Notes: a model not told the origin generated them from the letters alone. DNA of 64,000 nucleotides from Ruminococcus sp. AM22-13 (GCF_003471165.1 NZ_QRIL01000017.1:1-64000), one strand, 5' to 3'. Shown: positions 43,692-52,647, counted from the stretch's first letter. Made by a program: numbers and translations.

Positions 43692-44213
43692 TCAGTCCTG
43701 TTCGAGATTATCCAGGCCGAAATTAACAGCTTTTCGAAGTGCTTCCACTTCTTCCTGGCTAAGCATAACATAAGATTCGCCTTTTACAATTTCTTTCATA
43801 TACAAAAAGCAATTGTCACGGCTATGCACTGCATTTAAAATAAGACCCGTATTTTCCTTGTCCAGCAAGGCCAATGCAAAACTTAATTTGCCGCCTACAT
43901 CATCAAATGCATCATATTTCTCTACACCATACTTATTAAACATCTTATCAAGATTCTTTTTTATAAAAAGGAGATCATGATCATGTTCTTCTTTCGCATC
44001 ATACAGTTTATCTATCTGAGCGAATTTTCTTACAAATACTTTCTCCAGAGACTGTGCATCCGAGCCTTTCATAAACGTCTTATATTTTCGTTCCAGACGA
44101 CTCAGACGCATATTCATACTGATATTCCTTACCAGCAGGAAGATAGTAAGAATCAGTAGTATAATAATGATGATCCCGGAATCAATTCCAAGACTTTCAA
44201 AAATGCCACTCAT
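43692..44213 (-). CDS. DUF4446 family membrane-anchored protein
   Basis: The likely product has 173 residues from the ATG at 44213 (AGGAG upstream). A single membrane segment (about residues 10-33, IIIIILLILTIFLLV) is followed by a cytoplasmic coiled-coil-prone domain (RLSRLERKYKTFM..SLEKVF). A compact C-terminal domain follows, with DDVGGKLSFALALLD, GLILNAVHSRD and a C-terminal SQEEVEALRKA. This is the DUF4446 pattern, common next to parAB in Clostridia. It starts 14 bp past the parB stop. A role in chromosome or membrane organisation is plausible but unproven. Confidence 0.83.
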   Translation of the reverse strand: MSGIFESLGIDSGIIIIILLILTIFLLVRNISMNMRLSRLERKYKTFMKGSDAQSLEKVFVRKFAQIDKLYDAKEEHDHDLLFIKKNLDKMFNKYGVEKYDAFDDVGGKLSFALALLDKENTGLILNAVHSRDNCFLYMKEIVKGESYVMLSQEEVEALRKAVNFGLDNLEQD

Positions 44214-44226
44214 ATTACTGTCACTC

Positions 44227-45192
44227 CTAACCAATGGATTCAAAGAGATCTATGATTCTCTCCAATTCATCCTTGGAATAATACTCAATTTCAATTTTAC
44301 CTTTGTCATTTTTCTTTCGGTGGATCTGTACTCTGGTGCCCATGATACTCTTCATTTTTTCTTCCAGACTCTCGTAGATTGCATCTTCCGCAGAGCTGAA
44401 TTTACTCTTTTTCTCTGTTTTCGGTGGCTCCAGCATACGTTTGACAAGTGCTTCTGTCTCTCGAACGCTTAATTTCTCGTCGAAAACTTTCATCGCAACA
44501 GATTCCTGTTTTTCTTTGTCTGATATTGCAAGGATTGCACGTGCATGTCCGGCAGTTATCATCTCATCAATCAACATCTGCTGCACTTTTTCACTGAGTT
44601 TAAGAAGTCTCATAGCATTTGTTACAGCAGTTCTGCTTTTGCCTACACGCTCTGCGATTTCATCTTGTTTAAGGTGAAATTCATCAATCAGGCGTTTATA
44701 TGCCATTGCTTCTTCGACCGGATTTAAATCTTCCCGCTGAATATTCTCAATCAGGGAAATTTCTACTAATTCCTGTTCAGAAAAGTCTTTTACAATTACA
44801 GGAACTTCTTTGAGTCCGGCAAGTTTTGCTGCTCTCCAGCGTCTTTCTCCTGCAATTATTTCATAATAGTCCTTTTTATCGGATACAAGCAGCGGTTGGA
44901 GAACTCCATACTGTTTAATGGACTCAGATAGTTCTAACAACGCATCTTCATCGAACTGTTTACGAGGCTGATTTACATTAGGCTCTACGCTTGATATTTT
45001 TACTATCATTGCTGTTTTTTTATGCTCTGCTGTATTGCTTTTTTCCTTCGTACCAGTTGTTTCTTTTTCAGTTGCTACAGTTTTATTTTCTGTTTTAGCT
45101 GTTGTTTTTTTTACAGGTTCTTTGACAGCAGACTTCTTTTCCGGAAACAGTGCATCTAAACCTCTGCCAAGACCGTTCTTTCTGCCTGCCAT
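44227..45192 (-). CDS. parB: Chromosome partitioning protein ParB (Spo0J)
   Basis: The protein has 321 residues. After a Lys/Thr-rich linker, the N-terminal CTP-binding domain shows PNVNQPRKQFDEDALLELSES and GERRWRAAKLAGLKEVPV. The helix-turn-helix follows (LKQDEIAERVGKSRTAVTNA), then a C-terminal dimerisation region. It binds parS palindromes, loads as a sliding clamp with CTP, and recruits SMC to the origin. Its start shares one base with the parA stop. Six parS-like sites lie at 21-48 kb in this window. Confidence 0.95.
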   Translation of the reverse strand: MAGRKNGLGRGLDALFPEKKSAVKEPVKKTTAKTENKTVATEKETTGTKEKSNTAEHKKTAMIVKISSVEPNVNQPRKQFDEDALLELSESIKQYGVLQPLLVSDKKDYYEIIAGERRWRAAKLAGLKEVPVIVKDFSEQELVEISLIENIQREDLNPVEEAMAYKRLIDEFHLKQDEIAERVGKSRTAVTNAMRLLKLSEKVQQMLIDEMITAGHARAILAISDKEKQESVAMKVFDEKLSVRETEALVKRMLEPPKTEKKSKFSSAEDAIYESLEEKMKSIMGTRVQIHRKKNDKGKIEIEYYSKDELERIIDLFESIG

Positions 45193-45965
45193 TAATTATC
45201 CTCCCTGTTGATCACTTCTTCAGCTAAAAGTCTGTAGCTCTCTGCTCCCGCTGATTTTGGATCATAAATTGTTATCGGCTGTCCATAACTTGGTGCCTCT
45301 GCTAATCTTACATTTCTCGGAATAATCGTTTTGTATATATTCTGATTAAGATTTTCCTTTACATTCTCCACAACCTGCAGAGACAGATTTGTTCTGGCAT
45401 CATACATTGTGAATACGACACCTTCCATTTTCAGACGCTTGTTTAATCTGTCTTTTACCAGATCAATCGTATGGATTAACTGCGAAAGTCCTTCCAATGC
45501 ATAATACTCACACTGAATAGGCACTAATACTGATGTCGCTGCAGTCAACGCATTAATTGTCAGCATATTTAGTGATGGCGGACAATCAAGTATTATGTAG
45601 TCATATTTGCGTCGAAGCTTATCTGTAATTCCTTTTAATATAAATTCTTTATTATCGATGCCTACTAATTCGATTTCTGCACCGGAAAGATTAACATTAG
45701 ATGGAATCAGGTCTACGTTTTCGACAACATTTTTTATAATCGTATCTTTCGTCTCGGCTTCTCCAAGGAGAAGTTCATACAATGTACTTTCTACAGAATT
45801 CTTGTCAACGCCAAGTCCACTGGTTGTATTACCCTGTGGGTCTATATCAATTGTAAGAACCTTCTTTCCCTTTTCTGCCAGACAGGCCGAAAGATTAATT
45901 GCAGTTGTTGATTTACCAACTCCGCCTTTCTGATTGGCAACTGCTATAATTCTTCCCAACTTCAT
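45192..45965 (-). CDS. parA: Chromosome partitioning ATPase ParA (Soj)
   Basis: The protein has 257 residues, the short chromosomal type without an N-terminal HTH. The deviant Walker A is KGGVGKSTTAINLSA with the signature lysine. Switch regions DIDPQGNTTSG and LDCPPSLNMLT follow. It binds DNA non-specifically as an ATP dimer and, with ParB, controls origin segregation and DnaA activity. It is the first gene of the parA-parB-DUF4446 operon. A parS site lies about 80 bp upstream. Confidence 0.95.
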   Translation of the reverse strand: MKLGRIIAVANQKGGVGKSTTAINLSACLAEKGKKVLTIDIDPQGNTTSGLGVDKNSVESTLYELLLGEAETKDTIIKNVVENVDLIPSNVNLSGAEIELVGIDNKEFILKGITDKLRRKYDYIILDCPPSLNMLTINALTAATSVLVPIQCEYYALEGLSQLIHTIDLVKDRLNKRLKMEGVVFTMYDARTNLSLQVVENVKENLNQNIYKTIIPRNVRLAEAPSYGQPITIYDPKSAGAESYRLLAEEVINREDN

Positions 45966-46045
45966 TCCTCCTTTATGAGGTTTTATTTGTCATTGTGCGT
46001 ATTGCAGATTTATTATAACACTTTTATTTTAATCCCGCCACATAA

Positions 46046-46061
46046 TGTTTCACGTGAAACA
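46046..46061. promoter_or_regulatory. parS site upstream of parA
   Basis: A perfect TGTTTCACGTGAAACA lies 81 bp before the parA start codon. ParB binding here could also repress the par operon. The 45966-46433 gap otherwise holds two palindromic elements and no gene. Confidence 0.92.
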
Positions 46062-46174
46062 TAAAAAAACAAATAAATTTTTTTAAAAAAATTGTTTAGT
46101 TTGTATGGCTCATGATTTTCTTGTAAAATCAATGTCCTCGCAGTATAATATCTTTATATATGTTTAGTGTCTTT

Positions 46175-46335
46175 TATAGCAATTCCAGAAAATAATGCAA
46201 ATTAGACAGTTCAGCAGAGTGTGAAGGACAAGAAAGATATCTGCAGGCGTGCTGACACAGGACAAAGATATCTGACACAGGACTTCACTCTCTGACGGGC
46301 TGAATTAATTGCAGTATTTTATGAAACTGCTATAG
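46175..46335. mobile_element. MITE-like element (family D), long copy
   Basis: The ~160-bp element has imperfect inverted ends: TATAGCAATTCCAGAAAATA at the left, and the complement of the right end, TATAGCAGTTTCATAAAATA. Inside are direct repeats of GACACAGGAC and two AAAGATATCTG blocks. A solo palindrome with the same end lies at 47505-47536. No gene is inside. Confidence 0.6.
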
Positions 46336-46393
46336 TTACTGTCACATGCTATTTTGTCATAAAATATATTCCTTAAAATAAGGTATGCAGTAA
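46335..46393. repeat. Degenerate GTTACTG palindromic repeat
   Basis: The ends GTTACTGTCACATGC and GTATGCAGTAAC form an imperfect inverted repeat like the ends of the 40849-40990 MITE. It directly follows the family D element and ends 41 bp before the hydrolase gene. Confidence 0.4.
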
Positions 46394-46433
46394 CGTTTTA
46401 AACATTTGCTATGCTTAATAAAGGAGGCTGAAA

Positions 46434-47387
46434 ATGAACAGAAACAAACATAAATTTCTTACATTTGCTGCTCTGATGACTGGTGCAACTGTTACAGTCC
46501 ATCTGATCAACCGCACTGTTGCTGCTGCCGCACAGCTTAAACAGATGCTTCATATTTTTGATGATAATTACTTTGAATGGCGTTTTGGCAATATTTACTA
46601 TACAAAAAAAGGAACCGGCTCACCAATTTTATTAATTCATGATGCTTTACCAGGAGCTTCTGGATATGAATGGAGCAAAATTGAAGATGAACTGGCAGTT
46701 GACCATACCGTATATACTGTTGATCTTTTAGGTTGTGGACGCTCCGATAAACCCAGCATCACATATACCAATTTTGTATATGTACAGATGATCTGTGACT
46801 TTATCCGGAAAATTATCGGAGAAAAAACAGATGTAATTGCCAGTGGATTTTCCAGTTCCTTTGTTGTAATGGCCTGTCATAATGAGAAAGAGCTCTTTAA
46901 CAAAATCATGCTGGTTAACCCTCCAAGCTTTACTCAGTTAAGGCATATGCCAACAAGAAAAGACCACTTATTAAAACTTGCTCTGGAGGTTCCAATTTTT
47001 GGAACATTGATTTACCATATGATTGTTTCACGTGATAATGTAAGTAATTTGTTTATAGAGAAAATGTATTACAATCCGTTTCATGTGGATTCTCAGATGA
47101 CAGATGCATATTATGAGGCAGCACATAAGGGCGGATGTTATACGAAATATCTGTACTCCAGCCTGGCTTCCAAATACATGAATATTAACATCAATCATGC
47201 TGTCAAGGCGTTAGATAACAGTATTTATATCGTTGAGGGAGAAGCAGAACCAAATGCAAAGTCCATCACAGATGAATATTGTTCTTGTAACCCGGCTATA
47301 GAAATTTCTACACTGACTGGTACTAAGCATCTTCCTCATGTTGAAAACCCAGAAAACTTTCTCGAGCAGGTTAAAATCTTCTTTTAG
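46434..47387 (+). CDS. Alpha/beta-hydrolase fold protein
   Basis: The protein has 317 residues. An N-terminal hydrophobic stretch (about residues 8-30) may anchor it. The hydrolase fold shows ILLIHDALPGASGYEW (oxyanion region), VYTVDLLGCGRSDKP, and the nucleophile elbow VIASGFSSSFVVM. The elbow reads G-F-S-S-S rather than the usual GxSxG. The acid may be in YIVEGEAEP and the histidine in GTKHLPHVENP. It is on the plus strand, against replication and its neighbours, in its own transcription unit with a strong terminator. The substrate is unknown. Confidence 0.82.
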   Translation: MNRNKHKFLTFAALMTGATVTVHLINRTVAAAAQLKQMLHIFDDNYFEWRFGNIYYTKKGTGSPILLIHDALPGASGYEWSKIEDELAVDHTVYTVDLLGCGRSDKPSITYTNFVYVQMICDFIRKIIGEKTDVIASGFSSSFVVMACHNEKELFNKIMLVNPPSFTQLRHMPTRKDHLLKLALEVPIFGTLIYHMIVSRDNVSNLFIEKMYYNPFHVDSQMTDAYYEAAHKGGCYTKYLYSSLASKYMNININHAVKALDNSIYIVEGEAEPNAKSITDEYCSCNPAIEISTLTGTKHLPHVENPENFLEQVKIFF

Positions 47388-47456
47388 TGGCAGGTTAGAA
47401 CATATTTGAAAAAGGCGTTCTGCAATAAAGCAACCCTATAAAGTTGTTCTCAAACA

Positions 47457-47504
47457 CAAAAAGCTTCGACACGCAGATTTATTTCTATGTATCGAAGCTT
47501 TTTT
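47457..47504. terminator. Bidirectional terminator between convergent genes
   Basis: Arms AAAAAGCTTCGA and TCGAAGCTTTTT flank a short loop, with TTTTTT on the plus strand and TTTTTGTG on the minus strand. It lies between the plus-strand hydrolase and the minus-strand DUF4340 operon and should serve both. Confidence 0.88.
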
Positions 47505-47536
47505 ATAGCAATTCCAGAAAATAATGGAATTGCTAT
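47505..47536. repeat. Solo palindrome of family D
   Basis: Perfect 12-bp arms ATAGCAATTCCA and TGGAATTGCTAT surround an 8-nt loop. The left 20 bases match the left end of the 46175-46335 element. It lies directly beside the bidirectional terminator. Confidence 0.65.
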
Positions 47537-47555
47537 GGTCTTTATTTACATTTTC

Positions 47556-49205
47556 TTACTCTTCTGTATCGCTTTCAGATGTATCTGTTGTATCAGATGC
47601 ACTTGCGGACTTTGAATCATCATCAGTTACTGCATCACTATTATCGGATGTTTCTGTTTCACTATCAGTTTCAACATCTGCTGATGCTTTTTCATCTGAT
47701 TCCACTTCATCTGAATCTGTTTTAGTCTCATCCTTCTCAACGCCTGCGACTGACTCGAATGCTGTAAATAACTCTTTTATATTCATTTTGTTTACAAGAT
47801 ATACCTTGTTATCTACTACTGCTGCATAGTAGTTTGTATCATAACTGTAGTAGGAAACTTCCAGTGTGTCTCCGTCTTCTTCTGTAAATGTTACTGTCAG
47901 TTCTGCATCTCCATCCGGATCATATTTTTCCGTAAGGCGTTTCTGTGCTGCCATGTTGATCAGTTTATTATAGAATGTTGTAAATGTTGTTTCATTCAGA
48001 TCAGCGCCGTCAAGTTTATACGTTACTGTTTCTGTATCATTTCCGTCTTCGTCTGTTGATGTTTCACGTGAAGCATTTACCTTATAATCTGTTCCCTGAT
48101 AATTTACTTTTAAGCTTGCAAGGCTGTTTACAGATACATAACTTACTGTCATATCCCAGAAATCTTCTTCTGTTTTATCCGTAAGTGCAGACAGTGTTTC
48201 TTCCGACATAGTGTAGACTTCATTACTGTCATTTACCATGACATATCTGTTACTGTCATCAGCTTCGTTACCAACCAGAATTGTAAGCTGTTTATCTACC
48301 ATCTCTGTCGTTTCTGTAGAATCCGGTGTTTCAGAATCTGAGGTTTCTGCGTTATCATCCGAAGTTTCTGCTTCTTCCTGGTAATCTACGGTGATTGTCG
48401 AATACGGTTTATCCAGTCCATACTTGCTCTTATCTTCGCATTTATAATCTGCCATGGAATTATAAGCCATGCTTCCAAAAGAAGATACCAGAGAACTTAC
48501 TGTAGCTGAATCTGCCTTATCCTCTTCTCCATTAGCATTTACTGACCATACGCTGGTATCCGCATCCTTTTTTAATTCATAGGAATTATCTCCGTCTACA
48601 GAAATCTTAGTGATTGTATCTGTGCTGGAGATTGCCGGGAAGTCTTCCATCTGCGCGTAATCATATAATGTCTTTGTAAATGGTTCTACGCAGGAAGAAT
48701 CTACCAGATAAACTGTTTTCTCATCATCTTTTCTTACATAATACTGGCTTGTAGATGAATTCTCATCTCCTACATATAATGTAGTTGTTGTATCATCACC
48801 GTCTTCATCCTCTGATTTCGTCACAATCTTAATTGTATTTGCCGGAGAATCCAAACCATACTCTGCAAGGTCATCTACATCTTCCAGAACTCTGTCTGAC
48901 TCTACGGAAGTAACCGATGACGCAGCACTGTCCAAAGTACTCTGATTTACCGGAAAATCTGTATCATCTTTTTTTACCCAGCTATCATCTTTTTTTTCAA
49001 ATGTTGTTTCTGTATCATCAACCATGAAATCCAGAGATTTAATGTCGTCAGCAGAAGCAGTAAATACAGAGGTGTTTTCTTCGGATTCCGCTTCTGATTC
49101 TTTCTGTTCCTGGTGGGATACGTAGGTTTTTACGCCTGCGTATGCCCCACAGCAAACTGCAAGAACTGCAACTGCAAGAATCATTTTTACAGTTTTATTC
49201 TTCAT
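47556..49205 (-). CDS. DUF4340 domain membrane protein of a gliding-type ABC system
   Basis: The protein has 549 residues. An N-terminal membrane segment (about residues 7-25) is followed by a large extracellular region. It holds DUF4340-type repeats seen as pairs of LDFMVDDTETTFEKKDDSWVKK-like and ITKISVDGDNSYELKKD-like strands. The C-terminal tail is very acidic (Asp, Ser, Thr, Glu). It is the last gene of a four-gene operon with a GldA-like ATPase, a GldF-like permease and a GldG-like protein, and starts at the next base after the GldG stop. It is probably an outer-face partner. Function is unknown. Confidence 0.8.
   Translation of the reverse strand: MKNKTVKMILAVAVLAVCCGAYAGVKTYVSHQEQKESEAESEENTSVFTASADDIKSLDFMVDDTETTFEKKDDSWVKKDDTDFPVNQSTLDSAASSVTSVESDRVLEDVDDLAEYGLDSPANTIKIVTKSEDEDGDDTTTTLYVGDENSSTSQYYVRKDDEKTVYLVDSSCVEPFTKTLYDYAQMEDFPAISSTDTITKISVDGDNSYELKKDADTSVWSVNANGEEDKADSATVSSLVSSFGSMAYNSMADYKCEDKSKYGLDKPYSTITVDYQEEAETSDDNAETSDSETPDSTETTEMVDKQLTILVGNEADDSNRYVMVNDSNEVYTMSEETLSALTDKTEEDFWDMTVSYVSVNSLASLKVNYQGTDYKVNASRETSTDEDGNDTETVTYKLDGADLNETTFTTFYNKLINMAAQKRLTEKYDPDGDAELTVTFTEEDGDTLEVSYYSYDTNYYAAVVDNKVYLVNKMNIKELFTAFESVAGVEKDETKTDSDEVESDEKASADVETDSETETSDNSDAVTDDDSKSASASDTTDTSESDTEE
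48060..48075. promoter_or_regulatory. parS-like site within a coding gene
   Basis: TGTTTCACGTGAAGCA differs from the perfect site at one base. It lies inside the DUF4340 gene, 13.5 kb from dnaA, and is the site nearest to the origin on this side. Confidence 0.75.
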
Positions 49206-50690
49206 TTAAGCTTTTCTCCTCTTCATCCAGACTACAAAACCTACAACCAGGAAGAATCCAGGAATCAGTCCGATCGTACAGATTTTCCAGAATGCAGCAT
49301 CATAATCTGTAAGTGTCAGATAAGATACGGACAGGCTCTTTGACGGAATAGATACGGTTGCGCTGTCTTCTGTATCAGTCATCCATTTCAGTGATTCAAT
49401 GATCAGCTTTTCATTTCCGCCTGATACCATCTGATTAACCTGTGATTCCATCAGATTAGAAGTAGAATAATAAACGATCTGAGTTTCTTTGTCATCATCC
49501 AGAGTTTCTGTAATGCTCACTCCCAGATCAAATGGCCCTTCTTCATCGCCATCTTCTTTCTCTAATGTATCACTGTTAAGATCTGTCTTTGAGTATGCCT
49601 GATCAGAAGTTGTTAAGATACTGTTGACCGTTACAGTGTCTCTCACATCATCCATCTTCTTGATTCCCTGTGCATATGGTGCAAGTACATAATATCCGCC
49701 GGAGGCTGTCTCAGAACTTGCATCTGTACTGTTTACAGTCGGAACCAGGTAATATGGCATCTGCATTGCATAATGCTGGCTGTCACCCTCAAATACAATT
49801 CCTGCTGCTCTCTGAACACCATAATTTTCAAGAACTGCATCAAAGTTTGGCAGATCTTCTGTTGTATAATCAGAGAAGATCATTGCTTTTCCACCACTTT
49901 CAAGATAATCGATAATGGCATTTTTTTCATCTTCTGAGATATCTGTAGATGGAGAATCAATAAACAGACAATCTGCATCATCCGGAACACTGCTTTCTGT
50001 AAGAAGATTCAGTGACTGAATATCCATGTTTGCTTTTTCGATGTCTTCTTTGATAGAAGAATCCATCTCTTTTTCTCCATGTCCTTCCAATGTATAAAGA
50101 ACCGGAAGATCTTCAGAAGTTACATATCCGATAGCACTTGTGATCTGACCTTCACCATCAAAACCAGTTGTCTGATAACTGTATGTCTGATAATCCATTG
50201 TACTTTCATAGATATTGTTATAATCAATAACTTTGTTTCGATCTCCGCATACCACAATAAGACTATTTGCAGAAAGATCATCGCTTGTATACTCGGCTAC
50301 AAATTTAGGATTTACTACCGGGTCTTTCTGTTCTACTTTAATATGTTTGGATTCATCTTCATATTTCTTAAGAAGATTCGTGATATTTTCATCTTCTGAA
50401 CCGCTCTGTGCAATCTGATAAATCGTTACATCCTTATCCAGATCTTTCAGCATTGCCTTAGTATCGTCGCCGATACTGTAAAGCTTCTCACTGCTGATAT
50501 CGATCTCTGAGTATTTGGATGGAATCGCACTTACAATCATATTTATCACAACTACAACTGCAATAAATATTACTGACATTACCATTGTATAGGAACCGTT
50601 TTTAATATGTTTCTTGCTGACAGTTCCAATCAATTTCTTTTTATCAAACTTCGTATGTTTACTATTTTTCATTTTTTCTTTCAGCTTCAT
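49206..50690 (-). CDS. GldG-like ABC transporter auxiliary protein
   Basis: The protein has 494 residues, with a membrane segment near each end (about 38-60 and 465-488). The large extracellular part resembles the GldG/ABC-auxiliary family: YSEIDISSEKLYSIGDDTK, IYQIAQSG, LPVLYTLEGHGEKEMD, DADCLFIDSPSTDISEDE and GGKAMIFSDY. In gliding bacteria GldG pairs with GldF as the permease part of an ABC complex. This organism shows no other sign of gliding, so the system probably has another envelope role. It lies 17 bp from the permease gene. Confidence 0.85.
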   Translation of the reverse strand: MKLKEKMKNSKHTKFDKKKLIGTVSKKHIKNGSYTMVMSVIFIAVVVVINMIVSAIPSKYSEIDISSEKLYSIGDDTKAMLKDLDKDVTIYQIAQSGSEDENITNLLKKYEDESKHIKVEQKDPVVNPKFVAEYTSDDLSANSLIVVCGDRNKVIDYNNIYESTMDYQTYSYQTTGFDGEGQITSAIGYVTSEDLPVLYTLEGHGEKEMDSSIKEDIEKANMDIQSLNLLTESSVPDDADCLFIDSPSTDISEDEKNAIIDYLESGGKAMIFSDYTTEDLPNFDAVLENYGVQRAAGIVFEGDSQHYAMQMPYYLVPTVNSTDASSETASGGYYVLAPYAQGIKKMDDVRDTVTVNSILTTSDQAYSKTDLNSDTLEKEDGDEEGPFDLGVSITETLDDDKETQIVYYSTSNLMESQVNQMVSGGNEKLIIESLKWMTDTEDSATVSIPSKSLSVSYLTLTDYDAAFWKICTIGLIPGFFLVVGFVVWMKRRKA

Positions 50691-50707
50691 TTCCTTTCAC
50701 CTCCCCA

Positions 50708-51571
50708 CTAATTCCAACGTCTCTTCAGAATAGACTGTGTTGTAAGGAACAAGCATACTGCGATCACTGAAAGAAAATATACAATTCCTTTTATGTCAAA
50801 AATGTTACTCGTGAAATTATCAAAATGTCCACTCAGGTTGAATACATCCAGAACTTTCTGAATTCCGCCTTCAAAAATACTGGATTTTACTACATAAATG
50901 ATTACAAGTATTACTTCTCCGATCACTCCAATCACTGCTGAGATCAGAACATTCTTAATCATTGTATAAATAATAATCGCTGCTGCCAGAATCAGTAATC
51001 CAAATGCTACACATGTAGACATTGATGTCTGAGAGAAAAATGAAGAAATACCATTCATCATGTAGAAGGCAAATAAAAGGACAAATGTAAGTACTGCCGC
51101 AATTACCTGGCTTTCAGTTAATGCTGACATAAATACACCGATTGCAATATTTGCACATCCAAGAAGGAAAAATCCAAGAACTGCTGTATAAGCAGATGCA
51201 AAGGATACTGTACCAAACTTAGACATAATCAGTGGATAAGTACACATAACTGCCATAGGAATGGCATATACCGTTACCAGTGCAAGATATTTACCTATTA
51301 CAATACCACCTACAGAAACCGGTGATGTCAAAAGCAGCTGGTCTGTTTTCTGTTTTCTTTCTTCTGCCAGTACACGCATAGTCAGGATTGGCACTCCAAT
51401 AAGGAACACAAAGGTAATGGCACTTAATGTATATTCAAATTTAGGATATGCTGCTGAAAGCTGATATGCAGAAAAATAAATACCTGCCAGTACAAGGATA
51501 AAAAAGATAAACAAATATCCTACCATGGATGTCAGGTAGCTTTTCAGCTCTCTTTTATAAATAGCTGTCAT
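50708..51571 (-). CDS. ABC-2 type permease (GldF-like)
   Basis: The protein has 287 residues and six membrane segments, as in ABC-2 permeases. Typical segments are AIYKRELKSYLTSMVGYLF at the start, LTMRVLAEERKQKTDQLLLTSPVS, which is the coupling region shared by GldF/NosY-like permeases, and FLLGCANIAIGVFMSALTES. It lies 2 bp after the ATPase gene stop and before the GldG-like gene. The substrate of the complex is unknown. Confidence 0.9.
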   Translation of the reverse strand: MTAIYKRELKSYLTSMVGYLFIFFILVLAGIYFSAYQLSAAYPKFEYTLSAITFVFLIGVPILTMRVLAEERKQKTDQLLLTSPVSVGGIVIGKYLALVTVYAIPMAVMCTYPLIMSKFGTVSFASAYTAVLGFFLLGCANIAIGVFMSALTESQVIAAVLTFVLLFAFYMMNGISSFFSQTSMSTCVAFGLLILAAAIIIYTMIKNVLISAVIGVIGEVILVIIYVVKSSIFEGGIQKVLDVFNLSGHFDNFTSNIFDIKGIVYFLSVIAVCLFLTTQSILKRRWN

Positions 51572-51573
51572 GA

Positions 51574-52647
51574 TTATTTTTCTCCCCCTTCATCATTTTT
51601 CTGTGATTCTGTTGATGTCTGTTCCACGTTTACAGCTTCCGTTTTAGCTTCTGCTGTTTCCTGGCTTTCAGAACTCTTCTGGTCTGTATCATCTTCACTT
51701 GCAGATGCTGGTTTCTCAGATGCTGTAAGTTCAAGGAATATTTCCTCAAGAGATACTTTCTTGGACTTCATCTCATAAATTGGACTGTTTATATCAGACA
51801 TCTTGTAGAATGCTTTTTCTCTGATATCATTATTCTCTTCTGTGGAAACCTTAGCGCTCCAGAGATTCTGTTTCTCATCCTTCTCAATAGTCACGCTGTT
51901 AACTCCTTCAATGCTTTCCAGAGCCTGTTTAATCTGTGATTTTTCACCTTTAATAAGCATTTCAAGAGTATTAGATCCTTCTGCCAGCTTTCCAAGGTTC
52001 TCCGGAGTATCACTGGCAACCAGTTTTCCATGGGAAATGATCAGCACGTAATCACACACCGCACTTACTTCAGATAAGATATGCGAACTGAGAATTACTG
52101 TATGCTTCTTCTTTAAATCTTTGATGAGGGTACGGATTTCTATAATCTGTTTCGGGTCAAGTCCTACTGTCGGCTCATCCAGAATGATAACCTCCGGGTA
52201 GCCCATGATTGCTTCCGCCAGTCCAACTCTCTGTCTGTAGCCTTTTGACAGATTTTTGATCAGACGATTTCTCATATCAGAAATCTTTACCATATCCATA
52301 ACTTCTTCTATCATGGTTGCTTTTTTGTCTTTTGGGATTTTTTTGAGATCAGCCACGAATTTCATATATTCCAGAACGGTCATATCAAAATAGAGTGGCG
52401 GCTGTTCTGGCAGATAACCGATACATTTCTTCGCTGCTTCCGGTTCTTCAAGGATATCGTGTCCGTCAATCCTGACGGTTCCTTCTGTGGATGCAATGTA
52501 TCCTGTTATCATATTCATTGTGGTGGATTTGCCTGCACCGTTTGGTCCAAGGAATCCATAGATTTTACCTTTCTCGATTTTAAAAGAAAGGTGGTCAACT
52601 GCCGTATGGTCGCCATATCGTTTGACCAGATTGTTTACTTCAATCAA
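51574..52647 (-). CDS. ABC transporter ATPase (GldA-like)
   Basis: The protein has 357 residues. Walker A is GFLGPNGAGKSTTMNMITGY, the signature LSKGYRQRVGLAEA, and Walker B VIILDEPTVGLDP, followed by the switch histidine in ILSSHILSEV. After the ~240-residue ATPase core comes a GldA-type C-terminal region with a 40-residue Ser/Glu/Thr-rich acidic tail, longer than usual. It is the first gene of the four-gene gliding-type ABC operon, and powers the GldF/GldG-like complex. Confidence 0.92.
   Translation of the reverse strand: MIEVNNLVKRYGDHTAVDHLSFKIEKGKIYGFLGPNGAGKSTTMNMITGYIASTEGTVRIDGHDILEEPEAAKKCIGYLPEQPPLYFDMTVLEYMKFVADLKKIPKDKKATMIEEVMDMVKISDMRNRLIKNLSKGYRQRVGLAEAIMGYPEVIILDEPTVGLDPKQIIEIRTLIKDLKKKHTVILSSHILSEVSAVCDYVLIISHGKLVASDTPENLGKLAEGSNTLEMLIKGEKSQIKQALESIEGVNSVTIEKDEKQNLWSAKVSTEENNDIREKAFYKMSDINSPIYEMKSKKVSLEEIFLELTASEKPASASEDDTDQKSSESQETAEAKTEAVNVEQTSTESQKNDEGGEK

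Noticed and set aside
47024-47039. A further parS-like site in the hydrolase gene (TGTTTCACGTGATAAT)
   Set aside because: It has three mismatches in one half-site and lies in coding sequence, so ParB binding is doubtful.
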